Positions 29,276 through 37,784 of a stretch of DNA of 64,000 nt are shown here, one piece after another; within the stretch, counting starts at the first letter, position 1; each line of letters opens with the position of its first letter. Under the pieces are notes generated by a model that did no database searches, was not told where the DNA came from, and worked only from the letters and a program-made list of their open reading frames with translations. Both the position numbers and the translations under genes were made by a program. The stretch lies in contig NZ_FOWK01000003.1 of assembly GCF_900115435.1 (NCBI RefSeq), forward strand, positions 1 through 64,000, given 5' to 3'. The stretch is from Prevotella sp. tf2-5. Its GTDB lineage: Bacteria; Bacteroidota; Bacteroidia; Bacteroidales; Bacteroidaceae.

Positions 29276-29330
29276 CATCACACAAAACTATACAAACTTA
29301 AAACATTAACAAGAATAAACATGTAATACA

Positions 29331-30629
29331 ATGATTTGGAACGAAAGTGTAGAATGCATGGATCGCGAGCAGTTACGTGAGATTCAGAGCATTAGGTTGA
29401 GAAAGATGGCAGAGTATGTATATCATAACACGCCATTTTATCGTAAGAAATTTCAAGAGATGGGCTTGGAGCCTGGCGATATCAAAGACATCGATGATAT
29501 CGTCAAGTTGCCGTTTACTAACAAGCTCGACCTTCGTGATAACTATCCCTTCGGACTTGCCGCAGTGCCGATGAGTCAGATAGTACGCATCCACGCATCG
29601 TCTGGTACGACAGGAAAACCAGTCGTTGTGCTGCATACACGTAAGGACCTTGCTATGTGGACAGAGGCGATCTCTCGTGCCTTTACTGCCTATGGAGCCT
29701 CGAAGGATGATATCTTCCAGATATCCTATGGCTACGGACTCTTTACTGGTGGACTGGGAGCCCATGATGGTGCAACGAATATTGGAGCCAGTGTGATTCC
29801 GATGTCGTCGGGTAACACACAGAAGCAGATCACGCTGATGCATGACTTTGGTGCCTCTGTGCTCTGTTGTACACCCTCTTATGCTATGTTCTTAGGAGAG
29901 GCGCTGCGTGAGTGCGAATGGCCTCGTGAGGATTTCAAATTACGTGTGGGCGCCTTTGGCGCTGAGCCTTGGACAGAGGAGATGCGTCAGAAACTGGAGG
30001 CATCGCTGGGCATTAAGGCGTACGATATCTATGGACTGAGTGAGATCGCCGGTCCTGGTGTGGGCTATGAGTGTGAGTGCCAACATGGTACCCATCTGAA
30101 TGAGGACTATTTCTACCCAGAGATCCTGAACCCTGAGACAGGTGAGCCGATGCCAGAGGGAGAGTTGGGTGAGCTGACTTTCACCCATCTGACGAAGGAG
30201 GGAATGCCGTTGCTGCGTTATCGTACTCACGACCTGACCGCTCTCCACTATGACAAATGCGCATGCGGACGTACCTTGGTGCGTATGGACCGTATCCTGG
30301 GTCGTTGCGACGATATGCTCATCATCCGTGGTGTCAATGTCTTCCCGTCTCAGATCGAGGCTGTCATCCTCTCGCTGCCAGAGTATGAGCCACACTTCCT
30401 GTTGACAGTCGATCGTGTCAACAATACCGATACCAGTGAGTTGAAGGTGGAGGTGAAGGAAGAATACTTCACTGATGATATGGCGACGATGGTAGGACTG
30501 CAGAAGAAACTGGAGGCAGAGCTTCGTTCTGTGATAGGTCTTGGTTTCAAGATCAAACTGGTGGAGCCGAAGGGTATCGAGCGTTCTACTGGTAAGGCAA
30601 AGCGTGTGATTGATAATCGTAAACTGTAA
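29331..30629 (+). CDS. Phenylacetate-CoA ligase-like enzyme (PaaK family)
   Basis: A 432-residue adenylate-forming ligase. The P-loop-like SSGTTGKPVV is at about 87-96, the region YGYGLFTGG and SEIAGPGVGYECE fit PaaK, and the hinge and C-terminal Lys (STGKAKRV) are present. PaaK activates aryl acetates (phenylacetate, indoleacetate) as CoA thioesters. With the following ACT protein it forms a pair that in gut Bacteroidales is often beside indolepyruvate ferredoxin oxidoreductase, suggesting aromatic amino-acid metabolism; no such gene is in view here. Confidence 0.9.
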   Translation: MIWNESVECMDREQLREIQSIRLRKMAEYVYHNTPFYRKKFQEMGLEPGDIKDIDDIVKLPFTNKLDLRDNYPFGLAAVPMSQIVRIHASSGTTGKPVVVLHTRKDLAMWTEAISRAFTAYGASKDDIFQISYGYGLFTGGLGAHDGATNIGASVIPMSSGNTQKQITLMHDFGASVLCCTPSYAMFLGEALRECEWPREDFKLRVGAFGAEPWTEEMRQKLEASLGIKAYDIYGLSEIAGPGVGYECECQHGTHLNEDYFYPEILNPETGEPMPEGELGELTFTHLTKEGMPLLRYRTHDLTALHYDKCACGRTLVRMDRILGRCDDMLIIRGVNVFPSQIEAVILSLPEYEPHFLLTVDRVNNTDTSELKVEVKEEYFTDDMATMVGLQKKLEAELRSVIGLGFKIKLVEPKGIERSTGKAKRVIDNRKL

Positions 30630-30648
30630 AATTTAAAACGAAGATATT

Positions 30649-31074
30649 ATGTTAGCAAAACAATTGTCTATTTTCTTGGAGAACAAGTCAGGACGCCTCA
30701 CAGAAGTGACTGACGTGTTAGGTGAGGCAGGAGTCAATCTTTCTGCCATGAGTATTGCTGATAACTCAGATTTCGGTATCCTGCGCTGTATCGTCAGCGA
30801 TCCTGACAAGGCTTACCAAGTTTTGAAGGCGGCTCATTTCGCCGTGAAGATCACGGATGTGATAGGTTTCGTATGTCCAAACACCAGCGGCTCCCTTGCC
30901 AAAGTACTCAAACTGCTGTCTGATGCAGGTGTTTTCATTGAGTATATGTACTCCTTCGCCAATGGCGATGTCGCCCATGTGGTCATCCGTCCTACCGACC
31001 TTGAGAGCTGTGAACGGATCCTCGCGGAGAAGAAAGTTGACCTGATGGCAGCGAGCGATTTGTACAAATTATAA
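30649..31074 (+). CDS. Tandem ACT-domain protein
   Basis: A 141-residue protein with two ACT domains (about 1-65 and 70-135): KQLSIFLENKSGRLTEVTDVLGEAGVN, then SGSLAKVLKLLSDAGVFIEYMYSF. ACT domains bind amino acids and control linked enzymes. It lies 19 bp after the PaaK-like ligase and is almost certainly co-transcribed; a regulatory role over aryl-acetate activation is inferred. No DNA-binding or catalytic domain. Confidence 0.88.
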   Translation: MLAKQLSIFLENKSGRLTEVTDVLGEAGVNLSAMSIADNSDFGILRCIVSDPDKAYQVLKAAHFAVKITDVIGFVCPNTSGSLAKVLKLLSDAGVFIEYMYSFANGDVAHVVIRPTDLESCERILAEKKVDLMAASDLYKL

Positions 31075-31092
31075 GAAAAAATAGAAAAAAGT

Positions 31093-31138
31093 GGTGCAAA
31101 AGTTTGGCGGTTTCAAAAAAACGTCGTACCTTTGCACC
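31093..31138 (+). promoter_or_regulatory. Promoter of tRNA-Val copy 2, flanked by an inverted repeat
   Basis: -33 TTTG with extension TTTGGCGGTTTC (31103-31114) and -7 TACCTTTG (31127-31134), spacing 20 bp. GGTGCAAA (31093-31100) and TTTGCACC (31131-31138) are perfect reverse complements enclosing both boxes. A similar arrangement is at 48209. Confidence 0.8.
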
Positions 31139-31152
31139 GCTTTTAAAGCAAA

Positions 31153-31227
31153 GGGCGTTTAGCTCAGCTGGTTTAGAGCATCTGCCTTACAAGCAGAGGG
31201 TCGGCGGTTCGAATCCGTCAACGCCCA
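31153..31227 (+). tRNA. tRNA-Val (anticodon TAC), copy 2
   Basis: Identical in all 75 bases to the gene at 29095, but followed by CCA (31228-31230), so the tail is encoded here. It has its own promoter and terminator. Confidence 0.97.
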
Positions 31228-31234
31228 CCAAAGA

Positions 31235-31266
31235 AAACCTTTCTCCGATGGAGAGAGGTTTTTTCT
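31235..31266 (+). terminator. Terminator of tRNA-Val copy 2
   Basis: Stem AACCTTTCTCC/GGAGAGAGGTT (31237-31247 with about 31250-31260, one wobble), loop GAT, then TTTT. Confidence 0.85.
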
Positions 31267-31271
31267 TTATA

Positions 31272-31358
31272 AGTAAATTCACTGAATTTACTCACTAAAT
31301 ACACTGAATTTACTTAGCAAATACACTGAATTTACTCAGTAATTTCACTGAATTTACT
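31272..31358. repeat. Four operator-like repeats with exact 22-bp period
   Basis: CACTGAATTTACT starts at 31280, 31302, 31324 and 31346. The 5' flank of the first unit is AGTAAATT, making an 8-bp palindrome AGTAAATT-CACTG-AATTTACT; other units keep a degraded left half (CTAAATA, GCAAATA, GTAATTT). The array ends 9 bp before the -33 box of the HU-like gene. Two-turn spacing suggests cooperative binding on one DNA face. Confidence 0.85.
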
Positions 31359-31366
31359 TGCAGAAG

Positions 31367-31398
31367 TTTGCGTAATTGAATTTTTATTAGTATCTTTG
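31367..31398 (+). promoter_or_regulatory. Promoter of the HU-like gene
   Basis: -33 TTTG (31367-31370) and -7 TATCTTTG (31391-31398), spacing 20 bp, directly downstream of the 22-bp repeats. Confidence 0.75.
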
Positions 31399-31441
31399 TG
31401 CCTTGAAACAACGTATTATCAATATAATAAACCAAATTAGT

Positions 31442-31867
31442 ATGAGTATTAAGTACAGATTGCTGAAGAATCAAATCAAGAGCAGCAAGAATTACGGAAA
31501 GTATTATGCCCACACCGTCAAGGCGGGCGAGGTGTCGTTGGAGGAGATAGAGCGCATGGTAGAGCAGAGCTGTTCCGCGAAAGCTTCCGATGTGCGTATG
31601 GTTGTAAAGGAGTTGTTCGACTCTATCCGTCATTACATGCAGGCTGGCTATGTGGTGAAGTTAGGTGACCTGGGACGTTTCTACATCTCCGTGAAGAGCG
31701 TCTGTGTGGACGATCCGAAGGCGTTCCGTGTAGACAAGCACCTGAGTGGTTTCAAATGCAACTACACCCCCTCAGGTCATCGTTACAAACCGGGTAATGG
31801 CGATCTCGCCCACCGCATGCATCGTGATTTGCTAGACGGTTGCAAGGCTGAGGAGGCGACATACTGA
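31442..31867 (+). CDS. HU/IHF-like DNA-binding protein
   Basis: A 141-residue protein with the Bacteroidetes long HU-like (HU-HIG) pattern: MSIKYRLLKNQIKSSKNYGKYYAHTV, then SLEEIERMVEQSCSAKASDVRMVVKELFDSIRHYMQAGYVVKLGDLGRFYISV. Such proteins bend or compact DNA and are abundant in Bacteroidales. It has a basic C-terminal tail. Monocistronic as far as visible. The preceding array of 22-bp repeats suggests tight, possibly autogenous, regulation (inference). Confidence 0.82.
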   Translation: MSIKYRLLKNQIKSSKNYGKYYAHTVKAGEVSLEEIERMVEQSCSAKASDVRMVVKELFDSIRHYMQAGYVVKLGDLGRFYISVKSVCVDDPKAFRVDKHLSGFKCNYTPSGHRYKPGNGDLAHRMHRDLLDGCKAEEATY

Positions 31868-31983
31868 AATAAACATACGATGGTCTTTATCTGAGAGGAA
31901 CACCCGTTCGCCAATAAAATTTTAAAAAGTCCCTTTTTATTTCGTGCTTTGCTGACTTATTCGTACCTTTAAAACAAGTTTTT

Positions 31984-32047
31984 AAGGTACTCTCGTTCAG
32001 AAAAACTCAAATATATTTGGTTTTTCCTTCACTTATTCGTACCTTTG
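31984..32047 (+). promoter_or_regulatory. Promoter-bearing palindromic element, copy 2 (purB)
   Basis: Outer arms AAGGTAC (31984-31990) and GTACCTT (32039-32045). Inner hairpin GAAAAAC-T-CAAAT / ATTTG-GTTTTTC at 32000-32026, loop AT. -33 TTTG 32016-32019, -7 TACCTTTG 32040-32047, spacing 20 bp. A second, partial copy of the right end (GACTTATTCGTACCTTT) precedes it at 31954-31970. Confidence 0.78.
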
Positions 32048-32101
32048 CAGTCCAATTGGGAATATAGCTATATTTATAATTTAAGGTATTAAGAAAGAAT
32101 A

Positions 32102-33448
32102 ATGGAATTAGACGTGTTGACAGCCATTTCGCCTATTGATGGCCGTTATAGAAGTAAGACAGAGCAGTTGGCAGGATATTTCTCAGAATATGCACTTATT
32201 CGCTACAGAGTCCGCGTGGAGATAGAGTATTTCATTACGCTTTGTGAGTTACCCTTGCCGCAACTGGAGGATTTCGACCATAACCTGTTTGAGCGTTTGC
32301 GCGATATCTATCGTCACTTTACGGAAGAGAATGCCGCCCGTGTGAAGGAAATCGAGAAGACGACCAACCACGACGTGAAGGCTGTGGAGTATTTCATCAA
32401 GGAGGAACTTGACAAGATAGGTGACTTTGAGAAATACAAGGAGTTTATCCACTTCGGACTGACCTCTCAGGACATCAACAATACCAGTGTGCCCCTCTCT
32501 GTGAAGGAGGCACTGGAAGAGGTGTATTACCCTATGGTGGAGGAACTCATCGAGCAGTTGAACGACTATGCCGAGCAGTGGAAGAATGTGCCGATGCTTG
32601 CCAAGACACATGGACAGCCTGCCTCTCCCACCCGTTTGGGAAAGGAGGTAATGGTGTATGTCTATCGTCTGGAAGAGCAGTTGCGTGGACTTAAAGATAC
32701 CCCGATTACTGCGAAGTTCGGTGGTGCTACAGGTAACTATAATGCCCATCATGTGGCTTATCCGCAGTATGACTGGCGTGAGTTCGGTAATAAGTTTGTC
32801 AGCGAGAAACTCGGACTGGAGCGTGAGCAGTGGACGACGCAGATCTCCAACTACGACTGGTTGGGTGCCATCTTCGATGCCATGCGTCGTATCAATACTA
32901 TTATTATCGACTTGGATCGTGACTTCTGGATGTATATCTCCATGGAGTACTTCAAGCAGAAGATCAAGGCAGGTGAGGTAGGATCGAGTGCGATGCCCCA
33001 TAAGGTGAACCCCATCGACTATGAGAACTCAGAGGGTAACCTCGGTATTGCCAATGCCATCCTGCAGTTCCTTGCGCAAAAACTGCCTGTCAGTCGCTTA
33101 CAGCGTGACCTGACGGACTCGACAGTGCTGCGTAACGTGGGTGTCCCCATGGGACATGCCCTGATAGCTATCCAGAGTACTTTAAAAGGCTTGCGTAAGC
33201 TTATCCTTAACGAGGAGAAGTTGCAGGAAGATCTCGACAATACATGGGCAGTGGTTGCTGAGGCTATCCAGACCATCCTGCGCCGTGAGGCTTATCCTCA
33301 TCCCTATGAAGCGTTGAAAGCACTTACGCGTACCAACCAGAAAATGACACCAGAACTGATCCATGAGTTTATTCAGGGACTTGATGTCAGTGAGGAGGTT
33401 AAAGAAGAGCTTATGGCGATTACGCCTATGAACTATACAGGTATTTAA
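32102..33448 (+). CDS. purB: Adenylosuccinate lyase
   Basis: PurB catalyses two eliminations of fumarate in purine synthesis (SAICAR and adenylosuccinate). The 448-residue protein belongs to the longer (E. coli-type) group. The catalytic signature is in SSAMPHKVNPIDYENSEGN, and the His of FGLTSQDINNTSV and the TKFGGATGNYNAHH-type region (TAKFGGATGNYNAHH) are present. With guaB and its GTP branch 10 kb away, both end branches of purine synthesis are encoded in this window. Confidence 0.96.
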   Translation: MELDVLTAISPIDGRYRSKTEQLAGYFSEYALIRYRVRVEIEYFITLCELPLPQLEDFDHNLFERLRDIYRHFTEENAARVKEIEKTTNHDVKAVEYFIKEELDKIGDFEKYKEFIHFGLTSQDINNTSVPLSVKEALEEVYYPMVEELIEQLNDYAEQWKNVPMLAKTHGQPASPTRLGKEVMVYVYRLEEQLRGLKDTPITAKFGGATGNYNAHHVAYPQYDWREFGNKFVSEKLGLEREQWTTQISNYDWLGAIFDAMRRINTIIIDLDRDFWMYISMEYFKQKIKAGEVGSSAMPHKVNPIDYENSEGNLGIANAILQFLAQKLPVSRLQRDLTDSTVLRNVGVPMGHALIAIQSTLKGLRKLILNEEKLQEDLDNTWAVVAEAIQTILRREAYPHPYEALKALTRTNQKMTPELIHEFIQGLDVSEEVKEELMAITPMNYTGI

Positions 33449-33530
33449 CAAACAACACAAGAGGGAGCCGTGAGGCTTCCGGCTAACGTTTAAAAAACAG
33501 AAGAATAAAAAAATTAAAGAATTAAAGATT

Positions 33531-34979
33531 ATGGAATTAGAGAACGAAAACAAAACAGAGGAGCAGTATTCAGAACAGAATACTACAAGCCGTGAGGGCT
33601 TCACAAACCAAACCAGTGGTTATCAAGGTTACAAACCAGGACGCTCACCACGTCCACGTATTCATCAACAGGTACGTCCTTACAATCAGGGTGGCTATAA
33701 TCGTAATCAGAGTCAAGAAGAGGGCGGGTTCCGTCCTGAGGGATTTGGTGCAAGTCTGCAGAGCAGTGCGCCACAGCGTCCTCAGGGTGAGTATGGTCAG
33801 CCTCGTGGCGGCTATCGTCCCCGCTTCAATCCCAATAATAATGGTGAGGGTGGCTATCGCCCCCGTACGAACAGCTACCAGCAGGGTGGCTACCAGCCCC
33901 GTCAGCAGGGCGGCTATCAGCCTCGTGGCGGCAGTTATCAACAAGGTGGCTATCGCCCTCGTTTCAACCAACAGGCAGAAGGAGAGGAGGGTGGTTACCA
34001 GCCTCGCCAGCAGGGCGGCTATCAGCCCCGTCAGCAGGGTGGCTACCAGCCTCGTCAGCAAGGTGGCTATCAACCTCGTGGCGGCTATGGACAGCCTCGT
34101 GGGGGTTACCAGCAGCGCGGCGGCTATGGTCAGCCCCGTCAGCAGGGTGGGTATAACAAGCAGCGTGGTGGCTATCGTCAGCATACTGCCGATTATGATC
34201 CCAATGCTAAGTATAGTTTCAAGAAACGTATAGAGTATAAAGAGGAGAACTACGATCCCAATGAGCCCATCCGTCTGAATAAGTTCCTCGCCAATGCTGG
34301 TGTATGCAGCCGTCGTGAGGCAGATGAGTTCATCCAGGCAGGTGTCGTGACAGTGAATGGACAGGTGGTAACAGAACTGGGTACCAAAGTGTTGCGTACT
34401 GACGAGGTGAAGTTCCATGACGCTCCTGTTACTCCAGAGAAGAAAGTATATGTCCTGCTCAACAAACCCAAGGATTATGTGACTACCAGTGATGATCCTC
34501 AGCAGCGTAAGACAGTGATGGAGCTTGTGAAAGGTGCTTGTCCTGAGCGTATCTATCCCGTTGGTCGTCTGGACCGTAATACGACAGGTGTGCTTCTGTT
34601 GACTAACGATGGTGATCTTGCCTCTAAGCTGACACATCCGAAGTTCTTGAAGAAGAAGATTTATCATGTATATCTCGACAAGAACGTTACTGCCCATGAC
34701 ATGCAGCAGATCGCAGAGGGTATCACCCTTGAGGATGGAGACATCAAGGCGGATGATATCCAGTATGCAGATGCTGTTGACAAGAAACAGGTAGGTATCG
34801 AGATTCACTCTGGAAAGAACCGTATTGTACGTCGTATCTTCGAAAGCCTAGGTTATAAGGTGACGAAACTCGACCGTGTACAGTTTGCTGGTCTGACCAA
34901 GAAGAACCTTCGTCGTGGTGACTGGCGTTATCTGACCGAGGAGGAGGTTGACCGCCTGCGTATGGGAGCGTATGAGTAA
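33531..34979 (+). CDS. Pseudouridine synthase (RluB/RsuA family) with GGY-PRQQ repeat domain
   Basis: A 482-residue protein in two parts. Residues about 20-225 are a low-complexity domain of Gly, Tyr, Gln and Arg built on the repeat GGYQPRQQ, of the RGG/FUS-like type. Residues from about 243 hold an S4 RNA-binding domain (IRLNKFLANAGVCSRREADEFI) and a RsuA/RluB catalytic domain with the Asp in GRLDRNTTGVLLLT. RluB makes pseudouridine in 23S rRNA; homologues without the N-terminal repeats are about 240 residues. The repeats are likely a disordered RNA-binding or condensate-forming tail, and their length may vary by recombination. Confidence 0.88.
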   Translation: MELENENKTEEQYSEQNTTSREGFTNQTSGYQGYKPGRSPRPRIHQQVRPYNQGGYNRNQSQEEGGFRPEGFGASLQSSAPQRPQGEYGQPRGGYRPRFNPNNNGEGGYRPRTNSYQQGGYQPRQQGGYQPRGGSYQQGGYRPRFNQQAEGEEGGYQPRQQGGYQPRQQGGYQPRQQGGYQPRGGYGQPRGGYQQRGGYGQPRQQGGYNKQRGGYRQHTADYDPNAKYSFKKRIEYKEENYDPNEPIRLNKFLANAGVCSRREADEFIQAGVVTVNGQVVTELGTKVLRTDEVKFHDAPVTPEKKVYVLLNKPKDYVTTSDDPQQRKTVMELVKGACPERIYPVGRLDRNTTGVLLLTNDGDLASKLTHPKFLKKKIYHVYLDKNVTAHDMQQIAEGITLEDGDIKADDIQYADAVDKKQVGIEIHSGKNRIVRRIFESLGYKVTKLDRVQFAGLTKKNLRRGDWRYLTEEEVDRLRMGAYE

Positions 34980-34980
34980 T

Positions 34981-35018
34981 TGATAGTTCATAGTTGATAG
35001 TTTAGAGTTCATAGTTCA
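34981..35018. repeat. Tandem 7-bp repeats before asnS
   Basis: TGATAGT/TCATAGT/TTAGAGT heptamers, about five units, fill the 39-bp gap between the pseudouridine synthase and asnS, right up to the asnS ATG. Confidence 0.85.
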
Positions 35019-36458
35019 ATGAAAAGAACAAAGATAATTGATGTACTGAAAAGTACGGAATATGGTAAGGAGGTCTGTGTCAAGGGATGGGTACGTACGC
35101 ACCGTAATTCCAAGGCTGTAGACTTCATTGCCTTAAATGATGGCTCAACCATAAAGAATGTACAGATTGTCGTTGACCCGACAAAGTTTGATGAGCAACT
35201 GCTGAAGGATATCACCACAGGTTCATGTATCTGTGCTGTCGGTACCCTAGTGGAGAGCCAAGGAGCTGGACAGGCTTGTGAGATCCAGGCAACAGCTCTG
35301 GAGCTTTATGGCGTATGTGACAACACTTATCCGATGCAGAAGAAAGGTCAGTCTTTTGAGGTGATGCGTAAGAATGCTCATATGCGCCTCCGTACCAATA
35401 CTTTTGGTGCTGTGATGCGTATCCGTCATAATATGGCGATGGCAATCCATACCTACTTCCACGAGCATGGTTTCTTCTATTTCCATACCCCCCTGATTAC
35501 GGCAAGTGACTGTGAGGGTGCAGGAAACATGTTCCAGGTGACCACCAAGAACCTTTATGACCTGAAGAAAGACGAGAATGGTAAGATTATCTACGATGAC
35601 GATTTCTTTGGAGAGCAGACCTCTCTGACGGTATCAGGACAATTGGAGGGTGAGCTGGGTGCTACGGCATTAGGTGCTATCTATACTTTCGGTCCTACGT
35701 TCCGTGCGGAGAACTCTAATACGCCCCGTCACCTCGCTGAGTTCTGGATGGTGGAGCCAGAGGTTGCTTTCATGGATCAGGACGAGCTGATGGACTTGGA
35801 GGAGGACTTCATCAAGTATTGTGTCCGTTGGGCATTGGAGAATTGCAAGGACGATCTCGCCTTCCTTAATCAGATGATTGATAAGACACTCATCGAACGT
35901 TTGGAGGGTGTGTTGAAGGAGACGTTCGTGCGCCTTCCTTATACGGAGGGTATCAATATCCTGCAGGAAGCCATCAAGAACGGTAAGAAGTTTGAGTTCC
36001 CCTGCAACTGGGGTGATGACCTTGCCTCTGAGCATGAGCGTTATCTCGTAGAGGAGCACTTCAAGAAACCTGTCATCATGACAGACTATCCTCGCGCGTT
36101 CAAGTCGTTCTATATGAAACAGAACCAGGATACCGCTGATGGAGGCTCTGTAGGATACAAAGGTGCTGCGGCTCCTGGTCCTACGATGCAGGGTACGGAT
36201 GTGCTGTTCCCACAGATCGGTGAGATTATCGGTGGTTCAGTCCGTGAGGAGAGCTATGACAAGTTGATGAGTGAGATTAATCGTCGACAGATGGATATGA
36301 CTCATCTGTGGTGGTATATCGATACCCGTCGTTGGGGAACATGTCCACACGCAGGTTTCGGACTCGGTTTTGAGCGTCTGATTCTCTTTGTAACAGGTAT
36401 GCAGAATATCCGTGACGTCATCCCATTCCCACGTACTCCAAAGAGTGCAGAGTTCTAA
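35019..36458 (+). CDS. asnS: Asparaginyl-tRNA synthetase
   Basis: A 479-residue class II aminoacyl-tRNA synthetase charging tRNA-Asn. It has an N-terminal OB anticodon-binding domain ([24 protein letters not shown]), motif 2 ([21 protein letters not shown]) and motif 3 ([29 protein letters not shown]). The start is fixed by the ATG immediately after the heptamer repeats. Its last four bases overlap the convergent CvfB-like gene. Confidence 0.97.
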   Translation: MKRTKIIDVLKSTEYGKEVCVKGWVRTHRNSKAVDFIALNDGSTIKNVQIVVDPTKFDEQLLKDITTGSCICAVGTLVESQGAGQACEIQATALELYGVCDNTYPMQKKGQSFEVMRKNAHMRLRTNTFGAVMRIRHNMAMAIHTYFHEHGFFYFHTPLITASDCEGAGNMFQVTTKNLYDLKKDENGKIIYDDDFFGEQTSLTVSGQLEGELGATALGAIYTFGPTFRAENSNTPRHLAEFWMVEPEVAFMDQDELMDLEEDFIKYCVRWALENCKDDLAFLNQMIDKTLIERLEGVLKETFVRLPYTEGINILQEAIKNGKKFEFPCNWGDDLASEHERYLVEEHFKKPVIMTDYPRAFKSFYMKQNQDTADGGSVGYKGAAAPGPTMQGTDVLFPQIGEIIGGSVREESYDKLMSEINRRQMDMTHLWWYIDTRRWGTCPHAGFGLGFERLILFVTGMQNIRDVIPFPRTPKSAEF

Positions 36459-37081
36459 ACGAGGGAGATCCCTTCGTCAGAAATAGTAATCAGTCGGCGG
36501 CGGTAAAGGTCGCCGACTGATTTTTTATAGATTTTCTTCGAGACACCAAAGCGTTGGGCGATGTCCTCTGAGGAACTTTTGTCACCCAAGTCGCAATGCC
36601 CTCCGTTCTCTTTCAGGTAACGTAAAAGCTCGTCAGAGAAATCAAGGGCACGCTCATAGCCGTTGTGCTTCTGATATCGCTCCACCTTTGCCGTAGCCAT
36701 GAGACGGTGAGTCTTCTCATCCTCCATAACATAGACATAATAACGTTGTCCTTTCTGCATCCGTTGTTTTTGCTCGCGGAATGGACAGAACAAATCTTTC
36801 ATCAACCCCCAGTTGAGGAATGCCCCATATTCATTCGTCCATGCACACTCCAGCCAGACGAAATCACCCACCTTCGCCATTGGCTTGAGCGTGGTGGCAA
36901 CAAGTTTCTCGTCTTGGTCAAGGTAGATGAAGACTTCAATGTCGTCACCCACTTTAACTCCTTTTGGCACATAGCGTGATGGAAGTAGAATCTCACCTTC
37001 ATCACCTCCGTCTAAGTACATGCCGAAATCAACATTCTTCACGATGCGAAGCGTGTTGTAGTCGCCGAGTTTGATTTTCAT
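36455..37081 (-). CDS. CvfB-like S1 RNA-binding protein (short form)
   Basis: A 208-residue protein with an N-terminal S1-like OB fold ([26 protein letters not shown]), a second OB region ([28 protein letters not shown]) and a C-terminal winged helix ([29 protein letters not shown]). CvfB proteins are usually about 280 residues with three S1 domains; this one is shorter, apparently lacking one. It overlaps asnS on the other strand and the lolD start upstream. Role in RNA binding inferred. Confidence 0.85.
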   Translation of the reverse strand: MKIKLGDYNTLRIVKNVDFGMYLDGGDEGEILLPSRYVPKGVKVGDDIEVFIYLDQDEKLVATTLKPMAKVGDFVWLECAWTNEYGAFLNWGLMKDLFCPFREQKQRMQKGQRYYVYVMEDEKTHRLMATAKVERYQKHNGYERALDFSDELLRYLKENGGHCDLGDKSSSEDIAQRFGVSKKIYKKSVGDLYRRRLITISDEGISLV

Positions 37082-37764
37082 AGTTCTATAGTATTTATAG
37101 TATCTATAGGTGTTGTTTCTAATAGACCATCCCGCATATGGATAGTACGGTCGGTAATGCTTGCTAGTTGTTCATCATGAGTGACGATAACGAATGTCTG
37201 TCCGAATTTGTCTCGTAGGTCGAAGAAGAGTTGGTGCAGTTCTTCTTTGTTCTTGGAGTCAAGAGAACCGCTAGGCTCATCAGCAAGGATGACAGCAGGG
37301 TGATTGATGAGCGCACGAGCCACTGCGATGCGTTGCTTCTCGCCACCACTTAGCTCATTGGGCTTATGGCTGGCGCGTTCGGTAAGTCCCATGAAATCTA
37401 ACAAATCTTGTGCCCTTTGTCTTGCCTCTCGCTGGGAGAGTCCTGCAATATAGGCAGGTATCATGATGTTCTCAATAGCCGTGAACTCAGGAAGTAGTTG
37501 GTGGAACTGGAACACGAAACCGATATGCTGGTTGCGGAAGTCAGACAGTTTCTTCTTGCTGAGATGGCTCACATCAATACCATCGATGCAGACAGTACCG
37601 GCATCTGGCTTATCTAGTGTTCCGATGATCTGCAACAGTGTTGTCTTACCCGCTCCGCTGGGACCGACGATACTGACCACCTCACCTTTATCGATGTGGA
37701 GGTCGATACCTTTCAAGACCTCGAGGGAGCCGAAATTTTTCTTGATTCCTTGAATTGATATCAT
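37078..37764 (-). CDS. lolD: LolD-like ABC transporter ATP-binding protein
   Basis: A 228-residue ABC ATPase with Walker [10 protein letters not shown], signature [15 protein letters not shown], Walker [13 protein letters not shown] and switch His in VIVTHDEQL, typical of the LolD/MacB/FtsE group. LolD drives lipoprotein release from the inner membrane with LolC/E, which are not in this window. It overlaps the CvfB-like gene by four bases. The MacB family is an alternative. Confidence 0.85.
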   Translation of the reverse strand: MISIQGIKKNFGSLEVLKGIDLHIDKGEVVSIVGPSGAGKTTLLQIIGTLDKPDAGTVCIDGIDVSHLSKKKLSDFRNQHIGFVFQFHQLLPEFTAIENIMIPAYIAGLSQREARQRAQDLLDFMGLTERASHKPNELSGGEKQRIAVARALINHPAVILADEPSGSLDSKNKEELHQLFFDLRDKFGQTFVIVTHDEQLASITDRTIHMRDGLLETTPIDTINTIEL

Positions 37765-37784
37765 AGGGATGATTGGTTTAGGGG

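Noticed and set aside
31104..31298. 64-residue plus-strand frame
   Set aside because: It runs through the tRNA-Val gene and its terminator.
31272..31358. CRISPR array
   Set aside because: Only four units without spacers; sits at a promoter.
33645..34808. 387-residue minus-strand frame opposite the pseudouridine synthase
   Set aside because: Repetitive Thr/Ala/Leu shadow produced by the GGY repeats on the other strand.
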